Source of the DNA: Sandaracinaceae bacterium
Lineage (GTDB): Bacteria > Myxococcota_A > Polyangia > Polyangiales > Houyiibacteriaceae
Length of the DNA stretch: 64,000 bases
Reading direction: 5' to 3'
Assembly: GCA_020633055.1 (NCBI GenBank)
Contig: JACKEJ010000006.1
Coordinates: 1-64,000, forward strand
Shown here: positions 24,113 to 33,449 of the stretch, piece after piece
Layout: every line of letters begins with the position of its first letter
Numbering within the stretch: position 1 is the stretch's first letter
Notes under the pieces: model-generated
What the model saw: only the letters and a program-made list of their open reading frames with translations
Told to the model about the DNA's origin: nothing
The model's database searches: none
Made by a program: the position numbers and the translations under genes

Positions 24113-26209
24113 TCAAAGCGACGCGCCCGTCGACGAGGTCTCTGGCACCGACGTGGCTGGATCGGTCGCTGGCTCGTCGACGACGACGTCGTCCGGAGCG
24201 CAGTGGTACAGCGTGGCGTCGGGGCCCTGGTCCAGCGGCGTGCAGCGCTGGAGCCGCTCGCGCACTCCGTCGAGGGGGAGCGTGGGGCGGTCGACCACCA
24301 GGCACGGGCCAGCTTGCACCAGCGTGTCCAGCGCCGCAGCTGCGCCTGCCGCAGAGGCGCCATCGTCATGCGTCTGCACCAGGGGGTGGAAGACGTACGG
24401 AGTGCCACGCAGGGCGAACGCGTCGCCACATGCTTCGAGGGACGCATAGTCCACTTCCACACCGCTGGCGCGGCCGAGGTAGTACGCGAACAGCGTCATG
24501 TCGTAGTGCGCGACGGTGACCACACGTCGCTCCGGGCGACTCGCGATGAGGGCGGCGAAGGCGGGCGCGACGGCGCGCTCGTCGGGGGTGTAGAGCGTGG
24601 CGTTCGCCATGGTGCGATCCGCGACGGTGGTCGACACCAGCAACCCGCAGGTCGCCACCACGGCGAGTCGTCGCGTCGCGTGCGTTGGGAGCGGAGACCA
24701 CGCCGCCGCGAGCAGCAGCACCGGCAGCGCCGCGAGGAGGTAGTAGGGTTGGACGCGCGCCACCGGGGCCAGGCCCGCGATGCCGACGAACGAGCCGAGG
24801 ACCAGAGCGAGAGCGATCGGGGCATGGCCTTCACGCCGACGGAGTGCGTACGTGACGGCGACGAAGGCTGCGACCACCAGGGCTGGGCCGAGCGCCTCGC
24901 GGACGACGTCGGCCATGGCCTCGGCCGTGCCGATGACGCTCCGGTCGCCCCACGCGAGTGACGGGCGCGACTCGGCGGCCAGGCGCGCGCCTCGGTCCCG
25001 GACGAACGTGTACGCCGCCAACGCCAGCGCTGGGGACCCGCAGGCGAGCCCCACACCGAGCGCTCGGCGCGCGTCGCCGTAGGTCGGCCCGAGCCAGAGC
25101 AGGCAGCACAAGAGCGCCGCGACGGCAAACACTGCCGTGTAATAGGTGAACAGCGCCACGACCACGCTCGCGACCACGGCAGAGTACCACCCGCGCGAGC
25201 CCGTCTGCTGATAGCGCACGGTCGCCATCGCGAGGACGGTCAGCACCAGCGCATAGAACGGGAGCGAGCTGACCTCGCGGGAGTGGGCCACGAACGACGC
25301 GGACGTGGCGGGTACCAAACCCAGGAGCGCGGCGAGCACGACCTTGCGGTCCGTCACGGCCGCCGCGAGGACGAGCATCGGACCGGCGAGCGCGCCCGCG
25401 AGGACCGCCGGGGCGCGTACGACGGCCTCGGACTGGCCGAACAGCTGTGCTGCATGGAGCACCGCAAAGTACAGCGGGGGGTGGCGGTCACGCAGCCCGA
25501 TCCCCGTGAAGATGTCGACCAGCGACGCGTGCCCCGTGAACAAGCGCTGGACGTCTTGGTCGCGCACGAACGGGACATCGAGGTGCGGGACGCGCAGGGC
25601 CAGCCCCAGCGCGAACAAGAACGCTCCTGCCCAGAAGCCCCCTAGCGGCAGTGTGGCGAGCGCCCACGTCGTGAGCGCGAGCAGGGCCGCGATGGCGAAG
25701 GCGCGGCCCCCTCGCGCGCCCGAGAGAGCGCGGGCGATGTGCGGGCGTGGCACGTCGGGAGCTAGCGTGAGCGCGTCGACGGGCACCTCGTCGCGGACGT
25801 CGTTCGCGCGTACCACGGACGCCAGCCGCTCGGTCACGGCCTCGCACTCATTCTGGGTGGCCGTCGAGCGCGGCTGCTCCCACGCGATGTCGTAATGGGC
25901 GCTCGTGCGCACGCCGCGCCACGTGCCACGGTCGAGGAGGTGCAGCTCGACCGTGGTGGTTCGCCCCCCTCGGCTCCGCCGCGCAGGCAGCACGATGTCG
26001 TGGGTCTCGCCGCGGTGCGGCAAGGCGAGCACGAATCCGTCCGCGACTTCACGGCCTGGCGCGAGAGGCGCGATCAGCTCCGCGAGCGTTCGCGTTCCCG
26101 CTTCGGCGGGAGGCGTACCCTCGCTCAATATTCCGAGCGCCACGAGGGTGCCGCCCACGGCGACGAGCAGGCGGAGCGCGACGGCGCGGCGATCGAGGGG
26201 TTGACTCAC
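24113..26209 (-). CDS. Polytopic membrane glycosyltransferase-like protein (GT39/ArnT-type)
   Basis: 698 aa from a GTG at 26209. One N-terminal helix is followed by a ~150-residue extracytoplasmic domain, then about ten more helices. After the second helix the sequence RVPHLDVPFVRDQDVQRL and GIGLRDRHPPLYFAVLHAAQ resembles the first loop of PMT/ArnT-type transferases, where an acidic residue and an HPPL box are conserved. A soluble C-terminal domain (residues about 530-698) has an alternating alpha/beta pattern and Cys pairs. Such enzymes move sugars from polyprenyl phosphate to protein or lipid in the periplasm. The start is uncertain as no Shine-Dalgarno is seen. Confidence 0.8.
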   Translation of the reverse strand: MSQPLDRRAVALRLLVAVGGTLVALGILSEGTPPAEAGTRTLAELIAPLAPGREVADGFVLALPHRGETHDIVLPARRSRGGRTTTVELHLLDRGTWRGVRTSAHYDIAWEQPRSTATQNECEAVTERLASVVRANDVRDEVPVDALTLAPDVPRPHIARALSGARGGRAFAIAALLALTTWALATLPLGGFWAGAFLFALGLALRVPHLDVPFVRDQDVQRLFTGHASLVDIFTGIGLRDRHPPLYFAVLHAAQLFGQSEAVVRAPAVLAGALAGPMLVLAAAVTDRKVVLAALLGLVPATSASFVAHSREVSSLPFYALVLTVLAMATVRYQQTGSRGWYSAVVASVVVALFTYYTAVFAVAALLCCLLWLGPTYGDARRALGVGLACGSPALALAAYTFVRDRGARLAAESRPSLAWGDRSVIGTAEAMADVVREALGPALVVAAFVAVTYALRRREGHAPIALALVLGSFVGIAGLAPVARVQPYYLLAALPVLLLAAAWSPLPTHATRRLAVVATCGLLVSTTVADRTMANATLYTPDERAVAPAFAALIASRPERRVVTVAHYDMTLFAYYLGRASGVEVDYASLEACGDAFALRGTPYVFHPLVQTHDDGASAAGAAAALDTLVQAGPCLVVDRPTLPLDGVRERLQRCTPLDQGPDATLYHCAPDDVVVDEPATDPATSVPETSSTGASL

Positions 26210-26312
26210 GAGGGGGTGGACGTTCGCACGGCCGGGCGACACCGCGCAATCGCCGCGCCACCCGCTGGTTTTGGCGGCGCGACGGGGGGGGGAGACGCTA
26301 CGCTGCGGCCTC

Positions 26313-28172
26313 GTGCCGAGCCCCTCGACCATCACGCTCGCCCGACAGCTCTTCCGCGCGGGGCGTTGGGAGGAGGCAGCCCGCGTCGCGCGCCACGTGG
26401 CCCGGCAGGACCCCAGCCTAGCGGCGGAGTGTGCCGCGCTGGTCGGCATGAGCTTCTTGCGAGCGGGGCGCCCCGAGGACGCGCGCGCTCCTCTCGAGTA
26501 CGCGCTGCGGGAGAACCCGTCGTCGCACACGCTGCAGCTGGCGTGCGCGCAGGCGGCGCTCTCCACGGGAGATGACATCGCCCTCGAGCGCGCGCTCGAG
26601 GGCGCGACGGTCGGGATCGAGAAGCAACGTGCAGCGCTGCGCTGGGCGCGCCGCGAGCTGCCGACGAACAGCGCGTTCATCGCCTTGAGCTCGGACGCTC
26701 GACCGACCGTGGAGCAGTGGGAGAGCGGCGTGCGTGCGCTCATCGCCCTCGGGCGGCTCGACGACGCCGCGCGCCTCTGCGAGCTGGTGCCACCCAGCGC
26801 TCCGCCCGACCTCGAGCAGATCTTCGAGGCGCGAGTCGCGACCGCACGTGGTGACACCCCCACGGCCGTCGACGCGTGGCGTCGGGTGCTCGTCCACGGC
26901 ACCTCGCTCGCGGCGGAGGCCTTCGACGCCATGCTCGCGGTGGATGCCCCGGACGAGGCGCGCACCATCGCCCAACGCAGCGCGTCGCTCAGCGGCGACA
27001 CGCTGTTGATGGGGCGTATGGCGCTCTACGAAGGGCGCCTCGAGGATGCGCGGGCGCTTCTCGCGCGCGCGACGGAGAGCCCGGAGCGTCGGACGACGCT
27101 AGCAGCGCTGGCCCTGCTGTCGGGCGACCACGAGCGCGTGACCGCGCTCCTCGCCGAGACCGACCGCGCGCCCGCCGACGAGCTGATCTGGGCCGAGTCG
27201 CTACGCCGCAGGGGGAACGTCGAGGAGGCCATGCAGGCTTACGCGGCGCTCTCCGCCGACACGCTCGCCCTCAGCGCGGCGGCGCCTCTCTGCCGGGTGA
27301 GCTGCATGACCGGGTGGGACGACGTCGAGGGGGAGCCCGGGGCACTCGTCGCCGATCTGCGCGCGGACTTCCCGGACCTCGCCGCCATCGAGGAGCCACG
27401 CGCGTTCGCGCAGGCCGCCCTCGACGCGCTCAGCGGGAATTGGGGCGCCGCCGCCACGCGTCCGCGGCCCGACGGGACGCTGCGCAGGCAGCGCGTCGCG
27501 CGGCCCATGCGCGACCGCGTGGCGATCCTCCGACAGGCCCTGACGCTGCTGCCCCTCCCAGAGGTGCTCAACCAGTGCGCGGCGCTCGAGGCCGAGCGAG
27601 GACCGCATCCGTTGATCGCGACCTACGGCGCAGAGCTGCTGCTGTGGTGGGGGGACTACGAGGGCGCGGAGGCGTGGCTCGCGCGGGCGTTCGACCTCGA
27701 TCCGGGGACGCGCTGGGGGCACGTCGGTCTCGCCACGCTTCAAAACCTGAAGGGGGACCCGCAGGCCGCGCTCGACACCATGACCCGGCAGGCGAACACG
27801 ATGGTGCCGCTTCCGAACAGCGCTGCGTGCACCGCCGAGTCCCACCTCTTGCTGGGCGATCCCCGGTCCGCAGAAGCCGACTTCCGCGTTGCGCTCGAGG
27901 GACACCCCACGCGTCTCAGCAGCTGGCTGGGGCTCGCGCTGGCCCAGGTGCGCCAGGCCGCCGATCCGAGCGCTTCGCTCTCACGGGTGCGGCGCCTCAC
28001 GCCCGTGTTTCATCGGCAGTGGCAACGCGAGGTGGCGTCGCTCCCGGTGGAGCAGGCGCTCCTGCACGGGCTCTCCATGCTCCGAGGCAATCGCGGGTCC
28101 GGGCTGATCACGTGGTGGACGGCCGACGGTGTGTTCCACGGGGAACAGGTCGTGCGCGTCGGCGCGTCATGA
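26313..28172 (+). CDS. TPR-repeat protein
   Basis: 619 aa from a GTG at 26313. The whole chain is helical repeat, with TPR-like units such as ARQLFRAGRWEEAARVARHV, SFLRAGRPEDARAPLEYAL, MALYEGRLEDARALLARAT and LLLGDPRSAEADFRVALEG. There is no signal peptide or membrane segment, so it is probably a cytoplasmic scaffold. A TTG at 26271 opens the same frame, but the GTG is closer to the first repeat. It is divergent from the GT39-like gene (103 bp) and 45 bp upstream of the FGE-like lipoprotein gene, with which it may form an operon. Confidence 0.82.
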   Translation: MPSPSTITLARQLFRAGRWEEAARVARHVARQDPSLAAECAALVGMSFLRAGRPEDARAPLEYALRENPSSHTLQLACAQAALSTGDDIALERALEGATVGIEKQRAALRWARRELPTNSAFIALSSDARPTVEQWESGVRALIALGRLDDAARLCELVPPSAPPDLEQIFEARVATARGDTPTAVDAWRRVLVHGTSLAAEAFDAMLAVDAPDEARTIAQRSASLSGDTLLMGRMALYEGRLEDARALLARATESPERRTTLAALALLSGDHERVTALLAETDRAPADELIWAESLRRRGNVEEAMQAYAALSADTLALSAAAPLCRVSCMTGWDDVEGEPGALVADLRADFPDLAAIEEPRAFAQAALDALSGNWGAAATRPRPDGTLRRQRVARPMRDRVAILRQALTLLPLPEVLNQCAALEAERGPHPLIATYGAELLLWWGDYEGAEAWLARAFDLDPGTRWGHVGLATLQNLKGDPQAALDTMTRQANTMVPLPNSAACTAESHLLLGDPRSAEADFRVALEGHPTRLSSWLGLALAQVRQAADPSASLSRVRRLTPVFHRQWQREVASLPVEQALLHGLSMLRGNRGSGLITWWTADGVFHGEQVVRVGAS

Positions 28173-28216
28173 CGGGGCGCCTTCGCGACCGGCGTGCAGT
28201 CTGGGCGCCGTCCTGT

Positions 28217-29359
28217 ATGGTCGCTGTCGTGACGCCCACCCGACCCGCCCTCTGTCAGCTCCCGAACCCCTTCGACTGCTGCAACCACACCGACCGAGGG
28301 GGCACGCCGCGGTGCCTCGGGGCGGCCCGCCGTCTCGGCCCGTGGTGGTCGCTCTGCGCGGCCATCGTGATGTCGGCGTGCGAGACGCCTGGTCCTGCCG
28401 ACGCCCACGCACAGCCCGCGGTCCGCCCCGCTCCGCCCGCTGCGCACCCACCCCGGACCGCGGAACCCGCTCCCCCACCCGCGGGCAGGTCGTCCCTCGG
28501 TCCGTCCCCAGGGCCCGGACAAGCGCCTGCCCCTCGCGCGCCATCCACTGCGGCTCCCTGCCCGGCCGCGCCCGAGGGGATGGCCTGCGTCCCTGGCGCG
28601 TCGTTCGTGATGGGCGTGGACGCGGACGCCCACGTCTGCGACCAGCCTGGCAACAACCACGACCGCGCGCCGACGACCACGCCCGCGCACCGGGTGGAGG
28701 TCAGCACGTTCTTCATGGACCTGACCGAGGTCACCAACGGCGCGTATCAGGCGTGCGTCGCAGCCCGTGACTGTCCGCGCGACGGACCACGCTACCGTGA
28801 CTTCTCCGCTCCGACGCAGGCGATCACGGGCGTGAGCTGGTTCAGCGCGCGAGCCTTCTGTCGCGCGCAAGGCAAGCGGCTCCCCACCGAGGCCGAGTGG
28901 GAGCTGGCTGCGCGCGGACCCGACGGGGACACCCACCCGTGGGGCAACCAGGAGTCCGACTGCACGCTGGCCATCATCAAGGACAGCACCGGACGCTCGT
29001 GCGGACGTCAGCAGCGCAGCACGCGTCCCACCTCGGGGCGCGTCAACGAAGTCGCCGCGCGCCCGGCCGGACGCTACGGGCTCTTCGACATGATGGGCAA
29101 CGCGGAGGAGTGGGTGGCGGACTGGTGGTCGCCCACGTACGCCGCGTGCGGGGAGGCGTGCCTAGGACGAGACCCGCAGGGGCCGTGCGGAGGCGCGGAC
29201 GAGTGTCCGGGCCACAACCGGCGCGTGGTGCGCGGAGGTTCGTGGTACTGGCCTGCGTCCCACGCGACGGGCTACCACCGACGTCGGCACATGCCAGACA
29301 ACCGGCTGATTCATCACTTCGGCTTCCGCTGCGCGCAGAGCCTGCCTAGCGCCCCGTAG
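28217..29359 (+). CDS. Lipoprotein with formylglycine-generating-enzyme/SUMF1-like domain
   Basis: 380 aa. An unusually long N-terminus (about 45 residues with several Cys) precedes a hydrophobic stretch and lipobox-like SLCAAIVMSAC. A Pro/Ala linker follows, and then an FGE-sulfatase domain from about residue 118: PEGMACVPGASFVMG, FFMDLTEVTNGAYQACV, GVSWFSARAFCRAQGKRLPTEAEWELAARG, GLFDMMGNAEEWVADWW, RRVVRGGSWYW and HHFGFRCA. True FGEs activate sulfatases; many bacterial relatives serve as binding or accessory proteins. I did not find a sulfatase here. The ATG at 28217 has no clear Shine-Dalgarno, and GTG 28229 is an alternative. Confidence 0.88.
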   Translation: MVAVVTPTRPALCQLPNPFDCCNHTDRGGTPRCLGAARRLGPWWSLCAAIVMSACETPGPADAHAQPAVRPAPPAAHPPRTAEPAPPPAGRSSLGPSPGPGQAPAPRAPSTAAPCPAAPEGMACVPGASFVMGVDADAHVCDQPGNNHDRAPTTTPAHRVEVSTFFMDLTEVTNGAYQACVAARDCPRDGPRYRDFSAPTQAITGVSWFSARAFCRAQGKRLPTEAEWELAARGPDGDTHPWGNQESDCTLAIIKDSTGRSCGRQQRSTRPTSGRVNEVAARPAGRYGLFDMMGNAEEWVADWWSPTYAACGEACLGRDPQGPCGGADECPGHNRRVVRGGSWYWPASHATGYHRRRHMPDNRLIHHFGFRCAQSLPSAP

Positions 29360-29363
29360 GGCC

Positions 29364-30770
29364 CTACTCCGCGTCTGTGGCGGGCGCGCTCGGCGCCGCA
29401 GCAGGCGCGCTCGCGGCCGGAGGGGACGCGGTAGGCGGTGTCCACAGGGCGGCCAGCGGGTGACCTTCCGGCAGCGGCGCGATGGGCTGCTGCGCCCCCG
29501 TGGGCTCCGCGATGATCTCGGTCAGGCCACGCACGCCCGTGCGGCTGCGCGTCTGCACGAGCAGGGTCCGCACGCTGTCGATGGGCGAGCGCTGCATCAT
29601 GGCTGCCACGTGGGGGCCCGTCTCGATGTTGTAGTGGTAGTTCGGCTCGCCCTCCGGGTGCTCCAGGTTCGAGTGGAACGTGCGCAGGAACACGGAGCGC
29701 TCGTCGAACGGCTGCGCCACGATGTTTCGGCGATATGTGGGCCCGAACTCGAAGTAGGTCTCGGCGTTGGAGACGTACACCAGGCGCACCGGGAGCTGCG
29801 CGCGGCGCGCCGCCAGCGCGAGGTCCAGCATGGTGTTGTCGGCGGTGAGGTCGCCTCGCACCGGGAACACGCGCCCCTCGACGAACAGCCCGCGCACGAA
29901 GTCGTACTGCGCCGTATCGGTGAGGTAGGTGGGCACGCCGAACTGCCGGTAGCGCCGGCGGATGGAGCGCAGGGAGTCGCGCAGGGGCCCAGCGGCTCGC
30001 TGCGCCGTCCGCAGCAGGCTCTCGAGGTCGGGGTCGTTTGCGTAGTGGGTGCGGACCAGCCCCAGCAGCGTCCCGAAGCCGTCCTCGTCGAACAGCGCGA
30101 AGAGGTCATCCGCCGTCTCGCTCGCGAGGAACGCCGCGGCGAACACGCGGTGCGTCTGAGTGATCTCGGCGTCGAAGTCGAGGGGCACCAGGATCTCCGG
30201 GTGCGCCCAGCCCGCGAGCAGATAGAGCTGATCGCTGCCCACGCCGGTCATGACGCCGCCCAGGTCGGTGACCCGCTCCCGGTACACGTAGTGCGCGTTC
30301 TCGTTGGTGCGGTAGTAGTGGCTCGAGCGCACGATGGCGGGCGGCGCGGGGTCGTGACGGATGGCGTCGAAGTGCGCGCGGATGGCGGCCGGCAAAGGGC
30401 CATGCGCGCGCGGGCCGGCCGGCGCGACGTCGCCAGCCGTGGGGGCAGACGGGGCAGGGGCGGCTGCGGCGTCGGTGGCGGCGGCGGTCGTCGCCTCGGT
30501 GGGCTCCTCCGAGGCGCGCGTGGGCAGCGCAGTCTCAGGGCCCGTGTCGTCCCCCGCTGCGGGCTCCGCCTCGTGGCCCGGGTCGGCCTCACGGGGTCGA
30601 GCCGGCTGTTCCGTCGTGGACGTGGCGGGCGTGGCGGACGCTCCGCCCGCGCTCGGTTGCGCCGTGGTGGACTCCGCCGAACCACAGCCGACCAGCGTGG
30701 ATGGCGCGAGGCAGCCAGAGAGCCACAGCGTGGCGAGTAGGGATCGGACCGCGGTCCACGACGGCGACAT
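29364..30770 (-). CDS. Lipoprotein with alpha/beta domain (LIC_10091-like)
   Basis: 468 aa. The signal ends in LATLWLSGC (Cys20), with a Thr/Ala/Pro-rich linker to about residue 125 and a second Ala/Pro-rich tail. The folded core (about 125-435) contains YLTDTAQYDFVRGLFVEG, DLTADNTMLDLALAARR, LPVRLVYVSNAETYFEFG and YRRNIVAQPFDERSVFLRT. This pattern is familiar from LIC_10091-type lipoproteins of spirochaetes and myxobacteria and looks like a Rossmann-type, methyltransferase-like fold. No function is known to me. It is convergent with the FGE-like gene (4 bp apart). The family assignment comes from memory of the motif and is tentative. Confidence 0.75.
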   Translation of the reverse strand: MSPSWTAVRSLLATLWLSGCLAPSTLVGCGSAESTTAQPSAGGASATPATSTTEQPARPREADPGHEAEPAAGDDTGPETALPTRASEEPTEATTAAATDAAAAPAPSAPTAGDVAPAGPRAHGPLPAAIRAHFDAIRHDPAPPAIVRSSHYYRTNENAHYVYRERVTDLGGVMTGVGSDQLYLLAGWAHPEILVPLDFDAEITQTHRVFAAAFLASETADDLFALFDEDGFGTLLGLVRTHYANDPDLESLLRTAQRAAGPLRDSLRSIRRRYRQFGVPTYLTDTAQYDFVRGLFVEGRVFPVRGDLTADNTMLDLALAARRAQLPVRLVYVSNAETYFEFGPTYRRNIVAQPFDERSVFLRTFHSNLEHPEGEPNYHYNIETGPHVAAMMQRSPIDSVRTLLVQTRSRTGVRGLTEIIAEPTGAQQPIAPLPEGHPLAALWTPPTASPPAASAPAAAPSAPATDAE

Positions 30771-30839
30771 GCGGCGCAGTGTAGCTAGCTTGCGGTCCGT
30801 GGCGAGCGACCCGCCACCCGGCGCGACGAGGTGCGGCGT

Positions 30840-31601
30840 TCAGCGGTCGCTCTCGCGCGCCGTCGGCGGGCTGGCGGCCGACGAGCCTTCGTGCGCGCCC
30901 ACCGTGACGATGTCCAAGGCGCCCTCGGCGGCGGCCCAGGACCCCCGCTCGGCGACCTCTTCCGCCACGCGCACGCGCGCCGCCGTGCCCCCCGAACCGC
31001 GGTGCTGCTCCGCCAGGGCCACCACCGCGGCCAGCGTGCCCTGGTGCTTCGCGCGCCCCTCCCGCGCGCGGCGCGCTGCGACCCGGCGTGTCGCGGCGCC
31101 CCCTGCGATTGCCAGGGCGGGGAGGGCCCACAAGCTGTGCAGCCCGACCATCGCGGCGCTGTGGGTCACGTCCATCAGCACGCCGACCAACGGCAGGCCG
31201 CCGAACAGCGCCGCCATGCTCCCGCCGGCGAGCACGCTCGCACGCAGCGGCCGGAGGTCCGTGCGCAGGGTGATGCGGGTGCTCTCACCCTCGGTGGTCA
31301 GACTGAAGGCGCCACCGCGCAGCGTGCTCCCCACCTGGGCGATGCTCGTGCCGAGCCGCTCGGTCAGCAGCGCGGCGATCGCCTCGTAGCCCCGCTCGCC
31401 CACACGGTACGGGAGCTCCACTGTGTCCTCGTACGTCAGGGGCTCTCCCACCCAGCGGTCCACGTTCCCGTGTGCGGCCTGCGCAGCCCCGACCGGCGCG
31501 AGCCCCTTGAGGCGCGCGATCTCCTGGTCTGCCTCGGCGAGCCGCCGCTCGAGGTCTTCGACCTGCGCGTGCAGGCTCTCCGTGTCGTCGCGGTAGGTCA
31601 T
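30840..31601 (-). CDS. Coiled-coil membrane protein of unknown function
   Basis: 253 aa. Residues 6-35 form a short heptad-rich coiled coil (ESLHAQVEDLERRLAEADQE). A soluble alpha/beta segment follows (about 48-120), then two hydrophobic helices (SMAALFGGLPLVGVLMDV and LHSLWALPALAIAGGAA) and a basic, Ala-rich cytoplasmic tail. It starts 3 bp after the stop of the MFS-PDZ transporter gene and is the last gene of the six-gene minus-strand run. I do not recognise the family. Confidence 0.75.
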   Translation of the reverse strand: MTYRDDTESLHAQVEDLERRLAEADQEIARLKGLAPVGAAQAAHGNVDRWVGEPLTYEDTVELPYRVGERGYEAIAALLTERLGTSIAQVGSTLRGGAFSLTTEGESTRITLRTDLRPLRASVLAGGSMAALFGGLPLVGVLMDVTHSAAMVGLHSLWALPALAIAGGAATRRVAARRAREGRAKHQGTLAAVVALAEQHRGSGGTAARVRVAEEVAERGSWAAAEGALDIVTVGAHEGSSAASPPTARESDR

Positions 31602-31604
31602 GGC

Positions 31605-33449
31605 TCAGTGAGCGGCGGCGCGCCCCGGCTTGGCGTGCCAGATGCGCAAGCACAGGCCGAAGCCGATGAGCGCGAAGGGGAGCAAGAACCACGGCCAGTA
31701 CGTCCAGCTGTTGCTCGTGAGGTACCCCAGGCACACCGACTGCAATGCGGTGCCCAGGTACACGAAGCCGTCGATCACGCCGACCGCGGTGGCGGCGCCC
31801 TTGCGGCCACCGAAGTCCATGGTGGCGGTGCCGGACAGCAAGCCGTGCGTCCCGATCACGCACAGGCTCATCAGGAACACCAACGTCCCCAGCCACAGCG
31901 GACTCAGCGGGAGCTCCGGCCGAGCGTCCAGCAGCCGCAGGTCCCCGGCTCGGTGTTCGGGGCGCGGGTCGGTCAACTGCAGCTCCAGCGTCGCACCGTC
32001 GCGCAGCACCCGCGCGGGGATGGCCCGGTGGGGCAGGGGGCTCTCCGCGTCGATGGGCGCGACCCGTCCGGCTGGCGCGCTGCGGCATTCGCAGCGCTCG
32101 GGGTCCCAGCGGCTGTCACGACACACGGGCTCGAAGCAGGCCACGGCGGCGCGGACGTCGGACCAGGTGCCGAGCTCGTCGCGCCCCGCGATGGCGAGCA
32201 CTTGGTCACCCGCGACCAACCCCGACGCTGGACCGGCGCTGGCCACGGTCGTGCCGGGCACGGCCAGCGTGAGCGTCATGCCCAGCGTCAGCCCGCACAG
32301 CAGCGCGTACATGCCCGCCGCGGCCGGACCGCGCCGACTCTGGAACAGCAGGTCCGACACCCAGCCAGCGACGTTCCCGCCCAGCACGCCCGCGATCATC
32401 AGGAGGCCACCCCAGCCGGCCTGGAAGAACGGCGCAAGGAACGCGAGCCCCGAGAACACGGCGAGCGCCCCGCGTCGTCGACCATCGGCGCGCGCCGCGA
32501 GCACGCCGGACACGGCGGCGGCCGCGAAGCAGGCGACGACCACGCCCAGGTGCTCCCACTGCCCGAGCCGCAGCACGTGTGTCCGCGGCAGCACCCAGAT
32601 CTCGCTCGCGTAGATGGGGAACCAGTGCATCACGCCGTTGCGCACCACGCCGGTGCAGAACTCGATGAGCGCCACCGTCAGGATCACCGGGTTGGTCAGG
32701 ATGCGCCGGAAGAGCAGCGCGGTCGGGACGGGGGCGTCGTCGTCCCCGCTCGACGCGTCGCCGGTGTCGAAGTCCGCGTGCCCCGCCTGGCTCGGTCGGT
32801 CGCGCAGCAGCAGGAGCTCCGCGACCCACGCCAGGCCCAGCAGCGCCCCGGGGACTGCGAACACGACCCACGCGCGCTCGGCCGTGCCCGACCCGGGGAA
32901 GTGCGTCTCGGCGAGGTCGAGCAGCCACCCGTTCACGGTGAACGCGAGGAAGATGCCGCTGGCGATCATCGTGCCGAAGATGCCGGAGAAGCCCCCGCGC
33001 TCGCTCACGTGGAACCAGTGGGCGTTCACCTTCACGATGGACACCGCGCCATAGCTCTGGAAGTACATGTTCACCGCGTACAGCACGGAGAACACCGCAC
33101 GCAGCGGGGCGGCCGTGGGGTCCGCGCTGCGCAGCACGTGGTGCAGGTACGCGCCCATCGCGACGTTCGCCACGAACGAACCCGCGAGCCCGATGAGCAT
33201 GCCGCGCCGCCCCCCGACGCGGTCCACCAGCGGACCGTTCACCAAGAACGCCAGCGCGTAGACCACCGTTCCGGCCGCGAAGATGAGCCCGAAGTCCTCC
33301 TTGGTCATCAGTTGACCGAGGTTCGTCTTGGCGACGGTGAGGTTGTAGCGCCCCATGTAGAGCAAGGCGTACGAGACGCCGAGCGGGAACCAGTTCATGA
33401 AGCGTCGGCGGCGGAACGCGTCCGCGTGCGCGGGCGCCGCGGTGCTCAC
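31605..33449 (-). CDS. OPA-type MFS transporter with inserted PDZ-like domain
   Basis: 614 aa. The start FMNWFPLGVSYALLYMGRYN and the segment AHWFHVSERGGFSGIFGTM are hallmarks of the organophosphate:phosphate antiporter (GlpT/UhpT) family. About 12 helices are present. Between two late helices, residues about 400-500 are soluble: ASAGPASGLVAGDQVLAIAG is a clear PDZ-type carboxylate-binding/GD loop, followed by four clustered cysteines (CFEPVCRDSRWDPERCECR) and RAIPARVLRDGATLELQLTD, the PDZ beta ending. A PDZ domain inside an MFS transporter is unusual. The start is the GTG at 33449, which overlaps the TGA of the HAD gene (GTGA), showing translational coupling. The solute may be a phosphorylated compound, by family only. 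Confidence 0.9.
   Translation of the reverse strand: MSTAAPAHADAFRRRRFMNWFPLGVSYALLYMGRYNLTVAKTNLGQLMTKEDFGLIFAAGTVVYALAFLVNGPLVDRVGGRRGMLIGLAGSFVANVAMGAYLHHVLRSADPTAAPLRAVFSVLYAVNMYFQSYGAVSIVKVNAHWFHVSERGGFSGIFGTMIASGIFLAFTVNGWLLDLAETHFPGSGTAERAWVVFAVPGALLGLAWVAELLLLRDRPSQAGHADFDTGDASSGDDDAPVPTALLFRRILTNPVILTVALIEFCTGVVRNGVMHWFPIYASEIWVLPRTHVLRLGQWEHLGVVVACFAAAAVSGVLAARADGRRRGALAVFSGLAFLAPFFQAGWGGLLMIAGVLGGNVAGWVSDLLFQSRRGPAAAGMYALLCGLTLGMTLTLAVPGTTVASAGPASGLVAGDQVLAIAGRDELGTWSDVRAAVACFEPVCRDSRWDPERCECRSAPAGRVAPIDAESPLPHRAIPARVLRDGATLELQLTDPRPEHRAGDLRLLDARPELPLSPLWLGTLVFLMSLCVIGTHGLLSGTATMDFGGRKGAATAVGVIDGFVYLGTALQSVCLGYLTSNSWTYWPWFLLPFALIGFGLCLRIWHAKPGRAAAH

Noticed and set aside
26876..28216. 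Upstream extension of the FGE-like lipoprotein frame across the TPR gene
   Set aside because: It is a shadow frame of the TPR gene; the signal peptide and FGE domain lie only after 28217.
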